NCBI GenBank assembly: GCA_025642075.2
Contig: JAODUO010000551.1
Location: 230,001 to 294,000, forward strand
Reading direction: 5' to 3'
Origin: Ridgeia piscesae
Lineage: Eukaryota > Annelida > Polychaeta > Sabellida > Siboglinidae
DNA: 64,000 nt
Shown here: one piece after another, positions 48,201 to 62,520 of the stretch
Layout of the letters: every line of letters starts with the position of its first letter
How positions within the stretch are numbered: the first letter of the stretch is position 1
Position numbers and translations under genes: made by a program
The notes under the pieces: model-generated
What the model saw: only the letters and a program-made list of their open reading frames with translations
What the model was told of the DNA's origin: nothing
The model's database searches: none

Positions 48201-50152
48201 CTGAGGAGGGCGGACAGATAACATGTGTTCACACACCTTCATTTTTGCAAATTTGTGGTTTATGCAATTACAACTGATTAAGAATTTGTGAATATTTGTG
48301 ATAAACGTAACCAAACCAAACGTAACGTGGGGTAAATAGTTACATCGTTCTAATGGATTTGTGAAACAGACATAAAATACAAGGTGAAATTATACACCAA
48401 AAAGTGACTGCGTGGCATCTGATTAAAATAAAAGCATCACAGATGACAGTTGTAGGCAAATGTTTTAGCTGCAAGATATGTAATCATGACAGCTCATGGT
48501 GGACATAATCAATTCAGCCTACCATCAGCCATGCTCAAACAAGAAGGATGCAGATAGACGACGAGTTATAGCTGTTCAAAATGATATGTACCCAGCGTCC
48601 CCGGCACCAACTCAAGTACACCGGCTGATTGCTAGACAAAGTCTGCATGCTTAGACAAAACTACATTGAGAAAATTTGCCGTCATGGTCGATACCTACCA
48701 TCAAACTGTGATATGTCCACAACATCTCGAGTAACTAGTAAAATAAATTAACAAACATGTCAGACTGCTGAATATAGGCACACTGACGAAACAATTACTT
48801 ACGTCGTTAGAGAAATCCCACAGAATTTATACTTCAAAGAGACGCTCTGTAGGTTTACCTGATTGTATCTACATGAACATAATATTGGCTAATAAAACTT
48901 ACTTTTATTTACATGTTATTCACAAAAATGTGGTGAAATTTCAATAAAAAAAACAGTCATTTGTGCATAAAAACAGATTAATATAACTGATATTATACAT
49001 TAATAGGAAATGTGCTAAGACTATTGTCTTATAGCTGTTCGCTTATATGCATGCGGACTAGCATGCATGCATGTCTAAGTACCGTGTGAGTGTGCACAAT
49101 CCCAAGAGTGTGCACAGTGGCACTTTAGCATAAAATTATAACTCAAACGAGTCCAGTGAAACTATTTCTGAGATTTGCTGGCAGACCATAAAACGCAAAG
49201 CCTGTAATCCACCCCCACGATATGGGGATTTAACCTTTCCAGGATCAATGGAACTCAGCTGTGTTTTTTTCGTGTTCACATTTTAATGCTTCCGAGGGTT
49301 CTGGGAATATGGTACTCATTTGATGCATGTTCACATAAAATATTACAGCTTGCCAACGCCGTGTTTTTCATCCATAATATTTATGTGTTTTCCGATCTTC
49401 CCCATGAATGCGTCTGAAATGCATTAGTGACTCCACACGTAATTATTTTGCTCTGCCGTCCATTGCCCAGTTGACAAGCGATAGTTCTTTCCGTGCGTAC
49501 ATAATGGCGCTCATGACCAAAACATCTGGACAAATGCCAGATTTATTCAGTAATATTTTTGTTGAAAAACGTTTTATATAATGGTGGCATTATGATAGTT
49601 ATCTTCATAAATCAGCGGCTAGCAAATCAGTTTTTATCATAAATGTTAAACTGACTATCATGATAGAATTGGAATATACTTCGCTAAAGATAGATTTCTT
49701 TTTAATAAGCTTCCATATTTTGCATGAACTCTGAGACAGAATTATGAATGTTACATGAATTTGAAATGTCAATGAGATTTTTAATAACATTTTGGTGCTT
49801 ACTTCAAGACCTAATTGAGTAAATAATGTGATAACTTATTCCTATCAAAACATTATTGTACATTTAATGTTGATTGTACTTCATCATCAAACATAAGTAG
49901 AATATCATCCAAAAATGTTCTACATGGAGCTGTTTTTTTGCTAACATTTATGATTTATATCCAACATACTATGCTGTGGTTAATTGAGATATTTTCACTT
50001 ATCACTTCAAATAATTCATAGGAAATGTGTGACCACTAAAAATAAAAGATGAACATAAATTCATCAACTATGTTATTAAAGAATGAATCCTACTGAGTAA
50101 ATACTGAGAACATTTTTACGTTGAGTTATAAGATATATTAAATATGTCTTAC

Positions 50153-50225
50153 CTGTTTTAGCTGGTATACGCAGAACCACGCAGCAGCATAGAATCAATA
50201 TCGACAAAAACGTGGAGGAAATCAT
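50153..50225 (-). CDS. Nrg: Neuroglian/L1CAM exon 1: start codon and signal peptide
   Basis: First coding exon, residues 1-24 plus one base. The ATG at 50225 has A at -3 and no upstream ATG in the visible leader. It encodes MISSTFLSILILCCCVVLRI then PAKT, a typical secretory signal with a hydrophobic core, as expected for a type I membrane adhesion molecule. The donor is ACAG|GTAAG at 50152. The exon ends in phase 1 and fits exon 2 (|TG ACT) to give T-G/V-T-S-P-P. I assigned it to this gene from phase, strand and the need for a signal peptide. The 25.8-kb gap means a skipped micro-exon cannot be excluded. Confidence 0.8.
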
Positions 50226-50307
50226 TGTGGGTGACACTGCAGCAGCAGTGCTGCTACCTGGTGTCTATTCCTCAGCTACAACGATCTCCCTCGTGTGGAC
50301 GTCAGTT
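50226..50307 (-). other. Nrg: 5' UTR part of exon 1, with probable upstream splice acceptor
   Basis: Between the ATG and 50307 the leader is ATG-free. On the minus strand, TTCTTTATTGTAG ends at 50308 and looks like a 3' splice site, so the leader probably continues in an upstream non-coding exon that I could not find. A 6-bp hairpin (AGCAGC, loop AGT, GCTGCT) lies at 50241-50255, 15 nt before the start codon. Confidence 0.45.
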
Positions 50308-50427
50308 CTACAATAAAGAATGCCAGCAATGTAGACAGAATAACAGGTTAGATTCGATGAAATTATGTGGAGGATAGACATTAGGATGCATTTCTTTAAA
50401 ATATCATTTGATCTTGGTGCACAAAGA

Positions 50428-50531
<104 letters not shown>

Positions 50532-52090
50532 TTATTATGTACATGAATCATACATACTGTATAAACAATCATTCATAAATAAAATTCTGATCCATAAATA
50601 TTTGCAGACAGAAATAATTCTCAGCTACTTATTATTGTATTTGATCATATTAACACCATGATCAGTTGAGATATTCTCAAATGTTGGTGTGGTACTCGAA
50701 TGGGCGGTAGCGGCTATTTGCCTCCTGTAGAATCTACAGCTGAATGATCACTACCGGTAAATGGGATTTTTTTTTTACAAATTAAGGGGTGAGTGATAAT
50801 GCAGGATGCATGATCAAATACACAATGAGAAACAATTTCTAATCAATTATTATTATAACTATCAAATTATTGTAAGTGGAACAACAGTCCTGGCCAAATG
50901 AGATAAATAAAATATTCATCAGGAATCCAGGACACAATGAACCACATGACTATTAACCACACGACCACGACCACATGACCACGAACCACAGTTGTAGACC
51001 ACAACATGTGTGACGAATGCAAAGTCACATGTAGCGTTGACAATTCGCAATGCGAAGGAGTCATCACTTCATGATGTATAAGTGGCACCAGTGCCAAAAT
51101 GGGCAATATCGAAGGAGTAAATGAACCCTAGGCCGGTAATCCCCTCTGCATAACGTAGAAAGCATGACTAGATAAAAACACGCCAGCTGTCATGGATTTA
51201 CACAGATTGGTTGCAGAAGACTGGGAGTCTGGAAAAGAAATTGTGGCCTGAACCCAGATGGTGTTCCTGTATGTGTCTGTCTGCATTATCCAAGACAGGT
51301 CTGACAGAGCCTGCCACACACCTCGTCTTTGTGTGTCAAATATCACAACTGTTCACACAGCAGGTGAAGTAACTGTTTGACAATTGTATTTTCACTCGGT
51401 GACATCATTTACATCAATCATACAATGTGTGATGATATATGTACAACGTAATAAACTATGACCTATCCATCCATGTCCATGATTTATTGTTTTCATCAAG
51501 AGATTAAAATAATAAATATGTTTAGGACAAATGTAAAATAATTTTATATCAATGACTTCTGTTTCTGTTATGCTGACTTTTAATATTTAATTGAAGAAAC
51601 ATGAAGAAATGATAAAATATCAATATTTTCAGGTATACATTATTGTCTTATTTATCACACTATATCAACTCTACTGACTGAATTGATAACAATGGGCAAA
51701 TAATTTAACATAATTACTACAAATTCCAGCTTACTACGAAAATCACTTTCAGCCATTTGTGATAAGTATGTGCGGGAATGCAACACCTTGCCAACAGGAA
51801 ATGTTTTTGTCCCGGAGTCCTTAAGGCATGTCCTGAATAAGTGGGTCGACTGTTCCCATTCTAGTCTCTCCCTTTCCCCCTCACAAGGCTTCCGTAAAAT
51901 GACCAATTACGTAGTAAATTCCCCAGAAACCCATAAAATACATACTTAATACAAAGAAGTAGGCACTCTACAGCTTCATTTCGAAAGCAGAAAGGTTATC
52001 TGACAAATGAATAGCCATAACACACAAATCATCAGGCAACATGCAGCCATATTCGAATAACTGATCTGTGTAATGGAGCACGGGTAACTA

Positions 52091-52163
52091 TCATTTTTGA
52101 AAGGATAAAGGTAAACAGGTCATGGGGTACGTCATTTTTGAAAGGATAAAAGTAAACAGGTTT
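52091..52163. repeat. Short direct duplication (about 32 bp, two copies)
   Basis: TCATTTTTGAAAGGATAAAG followed by GTAAACAGGT occurs twice with one substitution, separated by a few bases. Confidence 0.85.
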
Positions 52164-55100
52164 TAATCAAGAAACAGGATAATGGTCAATTATGCACAGC
52201 AGTTCATTTGCCCAATGGTTCAACTTGTCCACTAGTACCCCCTCTCATTCAATGTTAATGACATAAGTTGGACCCCAAAGGCCCAAACTTGGGGGGTGTC
52301 ACCACATAGTAGCTAACAAATTAATATAAGAAAACACCTTTAAACAGTGTCACTTTATGTGACAAATGAAGCGATCTTAAGTTAATTTATATCAAGCTAG
52401 ATGAGCATTTTAATTCAATAATCTTTAACTTTAAGTTAATTCGAGAACATTTATTGACAGAAATAATCAGTAAAACAATTACCTCAGGGTAACCACACTG
52501 GGGTTAGAAGTAGAAGGTTTGAAAGGAATCAAAACAATTAGAAAATTGTGTTACTCCCTCACAAGACAAAGGAGCAGGAAGTAGGTTTTGGAGTAGGTGG
52601 TAGACCCAAAAACAGGTGGGAGGAAGGAAACCATAGGATTGGTGGGAAGTGAACTCTCGAAACAGGCAGATGACCCCAAAACAGGTGTGAGACCCCAACA
52701 CGCACCCCTCATTAGTTCATACACCAAAGGTGTGCCCTCGTATGTCTACTGGACATGTTAGGAAGCAGGTCACAGAGATAGAGGCTGTGGAACTAAGGTG
52801 GCTAAAATAATTTCACAAAGGGAATTCTTCATGATTATAATTGCGGGCTGATCCCAGCGAGGCAGAGGCTTCTGTCCACGTAAACAGTTTATATCTGGAA
52901 GGTGTCTTTGTGAAATACTCAGGGGACACTGCTAATTCATTGTGTCACTTGAAGGTTGTTTGAAGCAGAAATTAAAGTAATTGCACCTCATCCTCGTGGG
53001 TACTGAAAACAGCTTTTGGCATAAATCAGACTCTGAATAACAGAGTGGATAAATATGTATTTCAAGAAATGAGTGCATGCACGTGTGAAGAAAAGCAAAA
53101 TTACATTCTTAAATATAACATAATTATTACTTATGATTTATATGTTAATTCATTTCTCCTCTCCAAGTTGCCAGTGTAATATTCTATGGTGCTGGGATAT
53201 ATATGTATGATATTCAGGGGGCTAAGGGTCTTTAAAATCATGAATCATCAAGGTACCCAACAAAATCCACCTTCACACTCACTTAAAATCTCCAACTGCA
53301 CTCAAAAATGTCCCTCTTGCCTAAATATTTGTGTTGTGGGCTAATTCTATCTCCTCCCCCTAAAATGTTGGGGTGACTCACCCCCAACCCCCCTTAGTTC
53401 TGATACTTATGCTACAGAGACACGTGTTTGATTATTAAGCAATCTTACAGCGTTTGACAAAAATAATATACAATCATGAATCCTGCTTACAATGCCATTG
53501 TTAATTCAATTATAAAGTACAGTTAGTATTTGACAAGGTACAACACCTTGAATGGGCACCAAATAACAGGGGACGACATCACCGCTGCCTTGGATACGAC
53601 GTCACAGACAACCAGGTACAATGACACTACATGTAAGTGACATACACCCACTACGATACATCACAGACTAACGGCAAATAGTCTAACACAGACCGGAGCA
53701 GCGTAAGCGAAAGTGGAGCATTTTTTAACAAACACACCGCCTACACGTTCAGCTCTACCACCACCCACCCAAGCTTCTGTCCTCATTATTCCGAGCAGGC
53801 CTGATGATAAATGACTACGGCCATCTACATACTCATCAACGGGCCAGTCTCGGAGTCTCCCCAACCGGCTGCATTAGCCTGCTGCATTATTAATGTCAGT
53901 CCGACAGAAGCTGGAGTCACATGCTAGTCCGGCCATTTTCATATCTGCATTACATTAATAGTGCATCTCTCCAGGAGGGAATTCGGCTCTGATGGTGTGA
54001 GGAGCCACCTGAGAATACAATGTACAAGGTGGTATAATCACACACGCTTCTGCGATGTTATCCTTACACATATTCACCTGGCACACCAGAAGGATCAATG
54101 CACTTGCATTATTAATCCACATTGTAAAGGTTAATGAGTGTTTGTTCTGCTGTGTGAGAGAGGGATCGTGTACAAGAGAGGGATCTTGTACACGCACGGG
54201 TAAACAATTGATTAATTTTCAGGTGTCATCAACCCAGATAATTCAGTTATTTATGTTACCCTTGTGCAGTCAACCATGTCTGAAATGAACACATGTTGGT
54301 CACTCTCACACGATGATGACTTTGGTGTGTACAATTGGATGTTTAGTAAAAGTTCAGTTTTTTGTACGTGTACATTGTTCACATAACGCGTGCTCATACT
54401 GTCGGATGTCAATTTACACAAAGATTAATTTGATGACATAAACAATATGTCATAACAACTGTCATTCTGTCTCCATCTAGTAATATTAGTATTTTTAAGT
54501 GTATACCTATGGCGAATCCGCTGCACCTGACTTTATGTTTTCCATAATGATATTGTTCAGTAGACTGCAGACATTCACAGATGGCTTTTGGACACAAATT
54601 ATTGAACGATGTCGATTTGAATGAGATAAATTTCAGTGGATTTGTAGATAGACTTCGATCATAATTAACTCCAGCTTAGAAAGGAAAACAGATGACATGA
54701 CATTCTTGTGATGGTCAACTCTTTGAGTCTGTCCCCAGTGGCAATAGCAACTCACTCCTACTTACTATTAAGCAAATTGGCCACTGAGTGCATCCCTCAT
54801 AAGTGATGCTCCACATACCAAATTAATTGAACTAGATCCAATATGCTGATAACATTATGCAGAACCCTCTGTTGTGACTGCACTTTCACCTCAAACCAGG
54901 TCAATGAGTACAGATCAGCATAACAGGTCAAAGACCTCTCAACAATGACCAGTGGTTATATCTGGACATTGATGAATGGTGGTCACTTGTGGCTGAGTAT
55001 TGGTCAGGGACTGACCAGCACAATTAAACCAGCCTTGCCTAAGCTCTGTAGCAGGATGTAGACTCAAGTCATTTGGGGTATGTCTTTGATTACCACTTAC

Positions 55101-56374
55101 CTGATTAGTGAAATACACTGAATCACACGCCCCAGAGGGGTGGCATTCTAGTTGCTTACTTCACTTCCCCAATAACCAACCCACCCTTGTTATCGGACAT
55201 TGCAGATTATTTTAGTAAATTAACACTGACTTCCAATTAGCTAGAATCTCACAAGTTATAAAAGTATGATCACATTTAATGTCACGTCAAAGTATAAATG
55301 ATATTTCTTTTAGATATAAGTGTGTATCCCCAAATGATATAATTATGTTTAAATGAATTACAATTTATAATATTATAATAATTCACTCTAGGTGCATTTG
55401 AGCTGATTTGACACAAACACAAATATCTGCTAAGATGTTTTTGACTGGTCAAAATCTGCACACAAGCCTGCTCAGAGTAATTTGCAGAAGAGGAAGAAGA
55501 AGATGATGATTGGGCTGGAATGACTGCGTGAAGAGGGAGAAACTGGGGAGGATAGGGAAGGAATGGGAGCACGATAGGGAAAAGGGAGACAGATGGTACA
55601 GACTACTGATTTTCTCAGAAAAGAGACGTGCAACAACATGTCATCAGATTGCCTATAAGCCAGAAATACTGCAAAACGCTGACAGTGACACTGTATACAA
55701 CACTGTAGTGTTGCACTGGGTGTTGGTAACTGGGGTAAAAGGTTAGGGCGTTAGTGTAAAGTCCCGGGAGCCACCCCCACACCTGTTGAGGCACCTGTCG
55801 TGGGATCAGTGTTGCTCCTGAAACAGGCTGTAGTGCCACACTTACAGGAAACTGCCAGTTACTGAACACGAGGCAGTGATTGATGAGTTAATTCACAAGA
55901 CTGGGGAGGGGGAAACGTGAGAAGTTTCCCCTTTCCATTCCCCTGCCTGCCTCTCCTTCCCATCAATGGCAATTCAACATCCTACACACCATTGGTGGAG
56001 CATCTGTCAGTATCTGTTCCATGCTCGCCTATTTTTATTGAGGTATTTTTTCACTTCAGATTGTCTTTCTCTAGATTATGTGAGTTCATGACAGGTAAAA
56101 CACATTGGGTGTGACCTTTGACAGTCTGTCACATCACACCAGGTAAGAGACATATGACCTATCAAGTCACTTCTGAAAGACATACCCCGGGGTAGGCAGG
56201 ACGGGTTGAATGAAAAGCAGTTGGATTCAAACCACAGCCTACTCAATTCATAGACACGTTCTCTATCCAATGTGCTAGTGACCTATCTGTTATTTACAAG
56301 TCAAATGTAGGTTATCACGTCATTTAAAAAATTTATATTGAACAATACACAATTTATATTGAACAATACACACA

Positions 56375-56452
56375 CACGCATGCATGCACGCACGCACGCA
56401 CGCACGCAGGCACGCACGCACGCACGCACGCACGCACACACGCACACACGCA
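56375..56452. repeat. (GCAC)n tetranucleotide microsatellite
   Basis: About 18 GCAC/ACGC units with a few variants. Confidence 0.95.
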
Positions 56453-57231
56453 TGCCAGTTCTCTACCCCAATTTCTCTGCACAAGTGCCCTGACAATTTG
56501 ATGTTCAGTTGAAGTCATTCCGTGATAAAGGTAAAAAAACATTGAATCAGTGAATTAACAAACCACACAGAATCAAATAAACACACAATCGATCATATGA
56601 AGCTACTTCATGTGAAATATATCACCACTTTTTATGCACTTTTTTCATTGTTTTGTTTCCTAACCAACGCCTAACGTAAACCAGATTTTTTCCGCCTGCT
56701 GATTGCATGCGCACATGCATCGATCAATGCAGCCGAACTTTATCAGTGTCACTGACAAATCAACAGGCTGCGTGATCACCTCCCCGACAGAGGCTGTCGC
56801 GTTTACTGCCAAGGGGAAATCTACAGCCAGAACCCCAGCAAGCCAGCAACAAGGAAATGAACAAGCCATCAATATTATCCCCACCATAAACATCTCGTGG
56901 CCTGAGAGGCTGAGATTTTTGTAGTTGTTTATAGGCAGCATCTGAAGGGTATCGGAGCCTTTATCGGAGCCTTTATCGGACTCAGTTGTGTGCCTGGGTA
57001 GAATCATGGCTTGTCAGAAGATGTTCTCAGTAGATATGACCTGTGTTAGGTGTCAAAGTTTTGAGTCATGTGGTGGGGGATTTGGGTAGGGTCTTAGGAA
57101 AAAAAGAACGGAATAAAAGTAAAAGGTATAAAGAAGATTGAAAATACCGTGATTATATTTGGTATGGTCTGATCAATGAAAAACATTAATTTTCTTAACT
57201 GTGCCAGGTGTCATGTTGGACAATTCAGTAA

Positions 57232-57555
57232 AGGTAAGTTCTTATATAACGCAGTATCCAGTCCTCAGTACCGCTCAAAGTGTTTTACACTTTACTTCCC
57301 TGACAGACCTGTTCAATCAAACACCATCTCAACTTCTCTGGGAAGCATCCAGCCATATGCTACAATTTATGCACGAAAACTGATTGTACACATATCCACC
57401 ACTGTCTATAGCCAGGTATACAGCTCTGTGAACTGGAGCAATGTAGAGTGAAAAAACTTGCCCAATGTTTTATCACCGCAGCACAGGATTTGAACCTGAG
57501 TCCTCTTAGTCGAGAGTCTGAAAGTCTACCCCTGAGCCACTATGCTCTACAACTG
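57232..57555 (-). mobile_element. SINE-like repeat with tRNA-like head, copy B
   Basis: Best preserved of the three family copies. On the minus strand it begins AGAGCATAGTGGCTCAGGGG, tRNA-like with A box, followed by the B box GGTTCAAATCC, then the body shared with 5462-5785, and ends near TATATAAGAACTTACC. The two ORFs over it are incidental. Confidence 0.8.
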
Positions 57556-59644
57556 TAGGTAACCTCCAGACACCATGTATTGTGTACTTTCTGGTGTTGA
57601 CATACAGTGAAAAAATATACAATTACAGTGTGAAAAAAATTATCATTTCAAAGCCGTAACGTATAACCAATTTACAACATGTTCTTTATCTAAATATAAC
57701 GTATAGAGTACAGAAGCTGTCATTTCAACTTGTCATTCAGTGACATCCTTCACCACACTGTCACATATTTTTTCAAACTACAAATGTATGACAAAGGGTG
57801 ACAGTTAATATGGCACAACTGTGTCACCCAAAACTGTGCAAATAATCAGACATTCAGAGCAGCAGAATTATGTTGTTCAAAGCTATTAAACCACTGAATT
57901 GCCCCCATCCCCCACAAACAAATCCACAAGACACCGACAATTGCCATATACCCTAAGGGGTAACACAATCTACCCCTTCCATCCACTCAGTCAGTACCCT
58001 GTCAATGGTTCCCACAGTGGGTACGTGAGTCAGAATTTAACTAACTTTTGGTGTTATTTCCAGTGTGAAAAACCACACCGCTGCAGAAAGAAAGTGAGAA
58101 GATTAACCCTTTGCTTCCTGACTGGAGAAATAGAACCCCATCAGCTGTTCTTGTAGCCTGATTAACTGCAACTTTCATTAAGATCAACTTTGTTAAAGCC
58201 AGTTAATTAATCTCAACAATCAGGAAATCTTTTTATCTTTAAAATAACACATATTGATAATTGTATATCGAATACCGTACTTCTGGTTCTTCTGGAGAAC
58301 ATAAAATATTTCTGGATGCCACGTTTACAAAAGATGAAGATGTACACACAGAACATGAATGCAAAATAATTACTGGAAACGATAAATTCAATACTTCTAA
58401 GATGTAATAAAGAAACGGCATGTTATTGTTAAGGAAATGTTTTATGAACATAATGAATGACAACATGTCAGTTTTCTACAAGTGTATTAACACAACCCTT
58501 GAAAGTGAAGACAGCAACTATCTGCTCACAGTAATTAGTCGAGACTGACTTCAGGAGAGCAGAGAGGAAGACTCCAGTACACACTAATGACAAGCCAGAT
58601 GAGTTCCTGTCTGTCCTGACATTTGTCTGTGCATCATAAATAGCCCTTCATCTGCCCACACGTTGTCAGTGACATGAGCTGTCTAGGGTTTATGACCCCT
58701 CCCATCCACACACACACACATAACCTATCCATCTATTCCAGTCCGGCTGTGCTCAATCTGTCTACACTCATCCATCTGTCTGTCTCTCCGTCTAGCTCTG
58801 AGTCCACGCTAACACTGCAGGGTTTGACAAAAATACCTATTTCCAGATCTACCTTATACTTAGGGAGCAGCAAACTGAGTTCATTGACTATGTGATTATT
58901 CACTAAATACTTTATATTAATAATTTCAGTGAAGAGTAGAAACACAAATTTAGAACAGCGTGCAAGTCTCCAAAAGTCTGGCTTTTCTTGTCTGTTATTG
59001 CAAACTTGGCTGGCACAGATATTATTAAAGTCGTTCTTTCTGACTGATCTTTCCCGGTAATGTGATAGCTGAACTTATACTGGTGGTGCTCTCTGATGAG
59101 TGCCTCCCCACTCAATCTGTCTGCTAGTATCTATATTTCTCCAGCAGATAAAGAATATCAGGTGAAACCATAAACACATATGGAAACAACCGTAAACAAC
59201 CAGTTTTTTAATACACTACCAATTGGCTGAAAAGAGGCCAGTGGTCCTATGAAACCTAATGAACTTGCGACTGGATCTCAGCATCGGGAGGAGACGCCAT
59301 CTGACTGCCCCCAAAGTCAGCATATCTTCCTGGAATTTTGTAAAACCTATCTAATTTCACAGCACAAATACTGAATTGCAGTAAAGTAATTGTTTCAACT
59401 GTTAGGAGAGAAAGCATAATGCAGTCTGAACCGACTCAACTTGACAGAGATCTAGCAGCAATGTTTCTCTCTGTGGAATCCCTCCTTTTATAATAATAAT
59501 TTACATACTAACCCCATTCTCTCTCTACCCCACCCTAGACCGTAGACCCCAGAAGGCTCCCTGACATCTCCTTCACCTGCTGTGGCCTGTGAGACACCAG
59601 TAAACAACTGTCATTCCCAGACATGCCGACTAAATAAATTGCGC

Positions 59645-59658
59645 GTAACCATGGCAAC
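59645..59658 (+). promoter_or_regulatory. RFX X-box-like site
   Basis: GTAACCATGGCAAC fits GTNRCC-AT-RGYAAC exactly, in a CpG-containing context (GCGC directly 5'). Confidence 0.4.
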
Positions 59659-60429
59659 GACACATGGCGCCTGACAACTCCAGGAATGACTAACTAAGTG
59701 AGTGATTCACTCCCGACTGCTAGTCAACACACTCCGGACAGGTGGCACATGTGAGTCGGCCAGGTCAAGGGAGTGATCAAGCTGGGCAGTTACCTGATGA
59801 CCACAACAGAAGAGGCCCAGAGTTCCTCCCAAGGGAGATACCTGAGGAATGTTTACTGTGGGGAAACATCCCAGATCCTTCAGATAGACACAACATTCCT
59901 GGAATCTTGAGTGGCATTCCCTTGTATGTCTGTCCTTTATTCTTACTGTTCTGCTCTATTTCTGATCTCACGTAAACCACCGGATGAGCTCAATTAATGT
60001 GTTTTAGCTGTAAGTTTTTCTTATCCTATAAGGTTCACCTTTCAAGGAAACTTCATATAATGGAACATCAGAGTGGCAACAGTTTCACTAGTGAGCAGCA
60101 CTGATCTTACTTCTTGGCTGTGGCACATGTGCTTAGACTACAAAGTATGTGGCTACCATTATTTGTATGTTTGCAGAAAAAAATCAAATTCATTCAAAAT
60201 ATTTGTTTAGGATACCTATTTTTCAACCTGACCAGTCACAATGTTAATAAATGAGCATTAGGCATATCAACCATATAGATGTGCTTTACTGGCGGGAAAG
60301 GTTGATGACCAACAGAGTGGCAGTCCACTTAATTCTCCACTAGAACAGATACTTGAGTGTGGACAGAGGGAGATAAAACAAGAGCCCACACTGTGTACAC
60401 TGTACACTGTACACACCCCAGCACTCCTG

Positions 60430-61060
60430 GTAGATGGATGGATTGATGGGTGGATGGGTTGGCGGATTGATGGGTGGGTGGATGGGTTGGTAGATGGATG
60501 GGTGGGTAGATGGTTGGGTGGATGGATGAATGGATGGATAGATGGGTGGATGGGTTGGTGGATGGATGGGTTGGTGGATGGATGGGTTGGTGGATGGTTG
60601 GGTGGATGGATGGGTGGGTGGATGGATGGGTTGGTGGATGGATGGGTTTGGTGGATGGATGGGTGGGTGAATGGTTGGGTGGATGGATGGATGGGTGGGT
60701 GGGTTGGTGGATGGATGGGTTGGTGGATGGATGGGTTGGTGGATGGATGGGTTGGTGGATGGATGGATATTGGGGGTGGATGGATGGGTGGATGGGTTGG
60801 TGGATGGATGGATGGATTGATGGAAGGGTTGATGGATGGATGGATGGTTGGTGGATTGGTAGTTGGCTTGTTGGTTGGCTTGTTGGTTGGGTGGTTGGTT
60901 GGTTGGCTTGTTGGTTGGTTGGTTGGCTTGTTGGTTGGTTGGTTGGCTTGTTGGTTGGTTGGTTGGTTGGCTTGTTGGTTGGTTGGTTGGTTGGTTGGTT
61001 GGTTGGTTGGTTGGTTGGCTTGTTGGTTTGTTGGCTGGTTGGTTGGTTTTTTGGCTTGTT
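60430..61060. repeat. (GGAT/GGTT)n tetranucleotide-derived array
   Basis: GATGGATGGGTTGGTG-type copies at 60430-60850 grade into TTGG and TTGGCTTG units at 60855-61060. Confidence 0.95.
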
Positions 61061-61069
61061 GGTTTTTTG

Positions 61070-61553
61070 GTTGCGGCTTTTTGGTTGCTTGGCTTTTTGG
61101 TTGCTTGGCTTTTTGGTTGCTTGGCTTTTTGGTTGCTTGGCTTTTTGGTTGCTTGGCTTTTTGGTTGCTTGGCTTTTTGGTTGCTTGGCTTTTTGGTTGC
61201 TTGGCTTTTTGGTTGCTTGGCTTTTTGGTTGCTTGGCTTTTTGGTTGCTTGGCTTTTTGGTTGCTTGGCTTTTTGGTTGCTTGGCTTTTTGGTTGCTTGG
61301 CTTTTTGGTTGCTTGGCTTTTTGGTTGCTTGGCTTTTTGGTTGCTTGGCTTTTTGGTTGCTTGGCTTTTTGGTTGCTTGGCTTTTTGGTTGCTTGGCTTT
61401 TTGGTTGCTTGGCTTTTTGGTTGCTTGGCTTTTTGGTTGCTTGGCTTTTTGGTTGCTTGGCTTTTTGGTTGCTTGGCTTTTTGGTTGCTTGGCTTTTTGG
61501 TTGCTTGGCTTTTTGGTTGCTTGGCTTTTTGGTTGCTTGGCTTTTTGGTTGGT
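61070..61553. repeat. 16-bp minisatellite, about 30 near-perfect copies
   Basis: Unit GGCTTTTTGGTTGCTT, almost without variation, followed by (TTGG)n. It grows out of the adjacent TTGG array. Four long ORFs (240-453 codons) across it arise because 48 bp, three units, is free of stops. Confidence 0.97.
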
Positions 61554-62430
61554 TGGTTGGTTGGTTGAAGAGATGGACAGATTGACAGATGAACATATGA
61601 GTTGGTGGATGAGTGAGTAACTGGGTGAGTGATCTGGGGGTTGATGGATGGCTGCACTGATGCAAGCATGTTTGCATCTAACTTAGCCAAACATGTTTTT
61701 AATGAATTGTTGATATTGCCTCATTTTGCAGGATTCATCCAAATAAGCCAATATTCATTAATCTTTCGTTCAACCCGACCTAATTACGCAATCAAACTGA
61801 AACAGAACAATTAAAAGAACAGCACGTAAATTATTCACCTCTCATCGGGCACCTGCTCAATAAACTACCACCTGCGTGATTCATTGGATAAATTAATTAT
61901 TAACGTTAATAACTGTTATCCCTGTGAAATTGTCTGCAAAAACTACTGCAGTGATCACCCAATTTCCGCAGCTTCACAGATCGCCATTTAAAGTTGACAG
62001 ATCTCCAGTGAAATTAGACGCATGTCACATCGATTTCCTGAATTGCCTTGCAAGGGAGGACCAGATAAGTGAGACTAATCCATCCTTACGAATGATGTTT
62101 TTTAATATCACTCCTGGATCTGGCAGAGTCACAAAAACAAACATGGCGCTACCATCTGTCCTAGTACTGGTTCAATACGAGATTTCTTCAATGTCGATTG
62201 ATACATGAATGTTGTCCACTTCTCGATACCTACATTGTAAGTGTAATATTCATTATTTTATAGAGTATAGATCCTGATAGAACACATTATGCAGCTGAAG
62301 CACACATTTCTGCTTAGGAAAACATGTTTAAAATCAAAGGTTTTCATGAACGAGTGTGTGGTAAAAGTCATAGACAGTAACACACTGCTGCCCACCCACC
62401 ACCTTACTGCACAGACAGTTGTAAAGTAAG

Positions 62431-62454
62431 TCAGTGTGTGTGTGTGTGTGTGTG

Positions 62455-62487
<33 letters not shown>

Positions 62488-62488
62488 G

Positions 62489-62520
<32 letters not shown>

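Noticed and set aside
60329..61690. 453- and 388-codon ORFs ([16 protein letters not shown] and [16 protein letters not shown] repeats)
   Set aside because: Artefacts of the 16-bp and tetranucleotide arrays, open on both strands at once.
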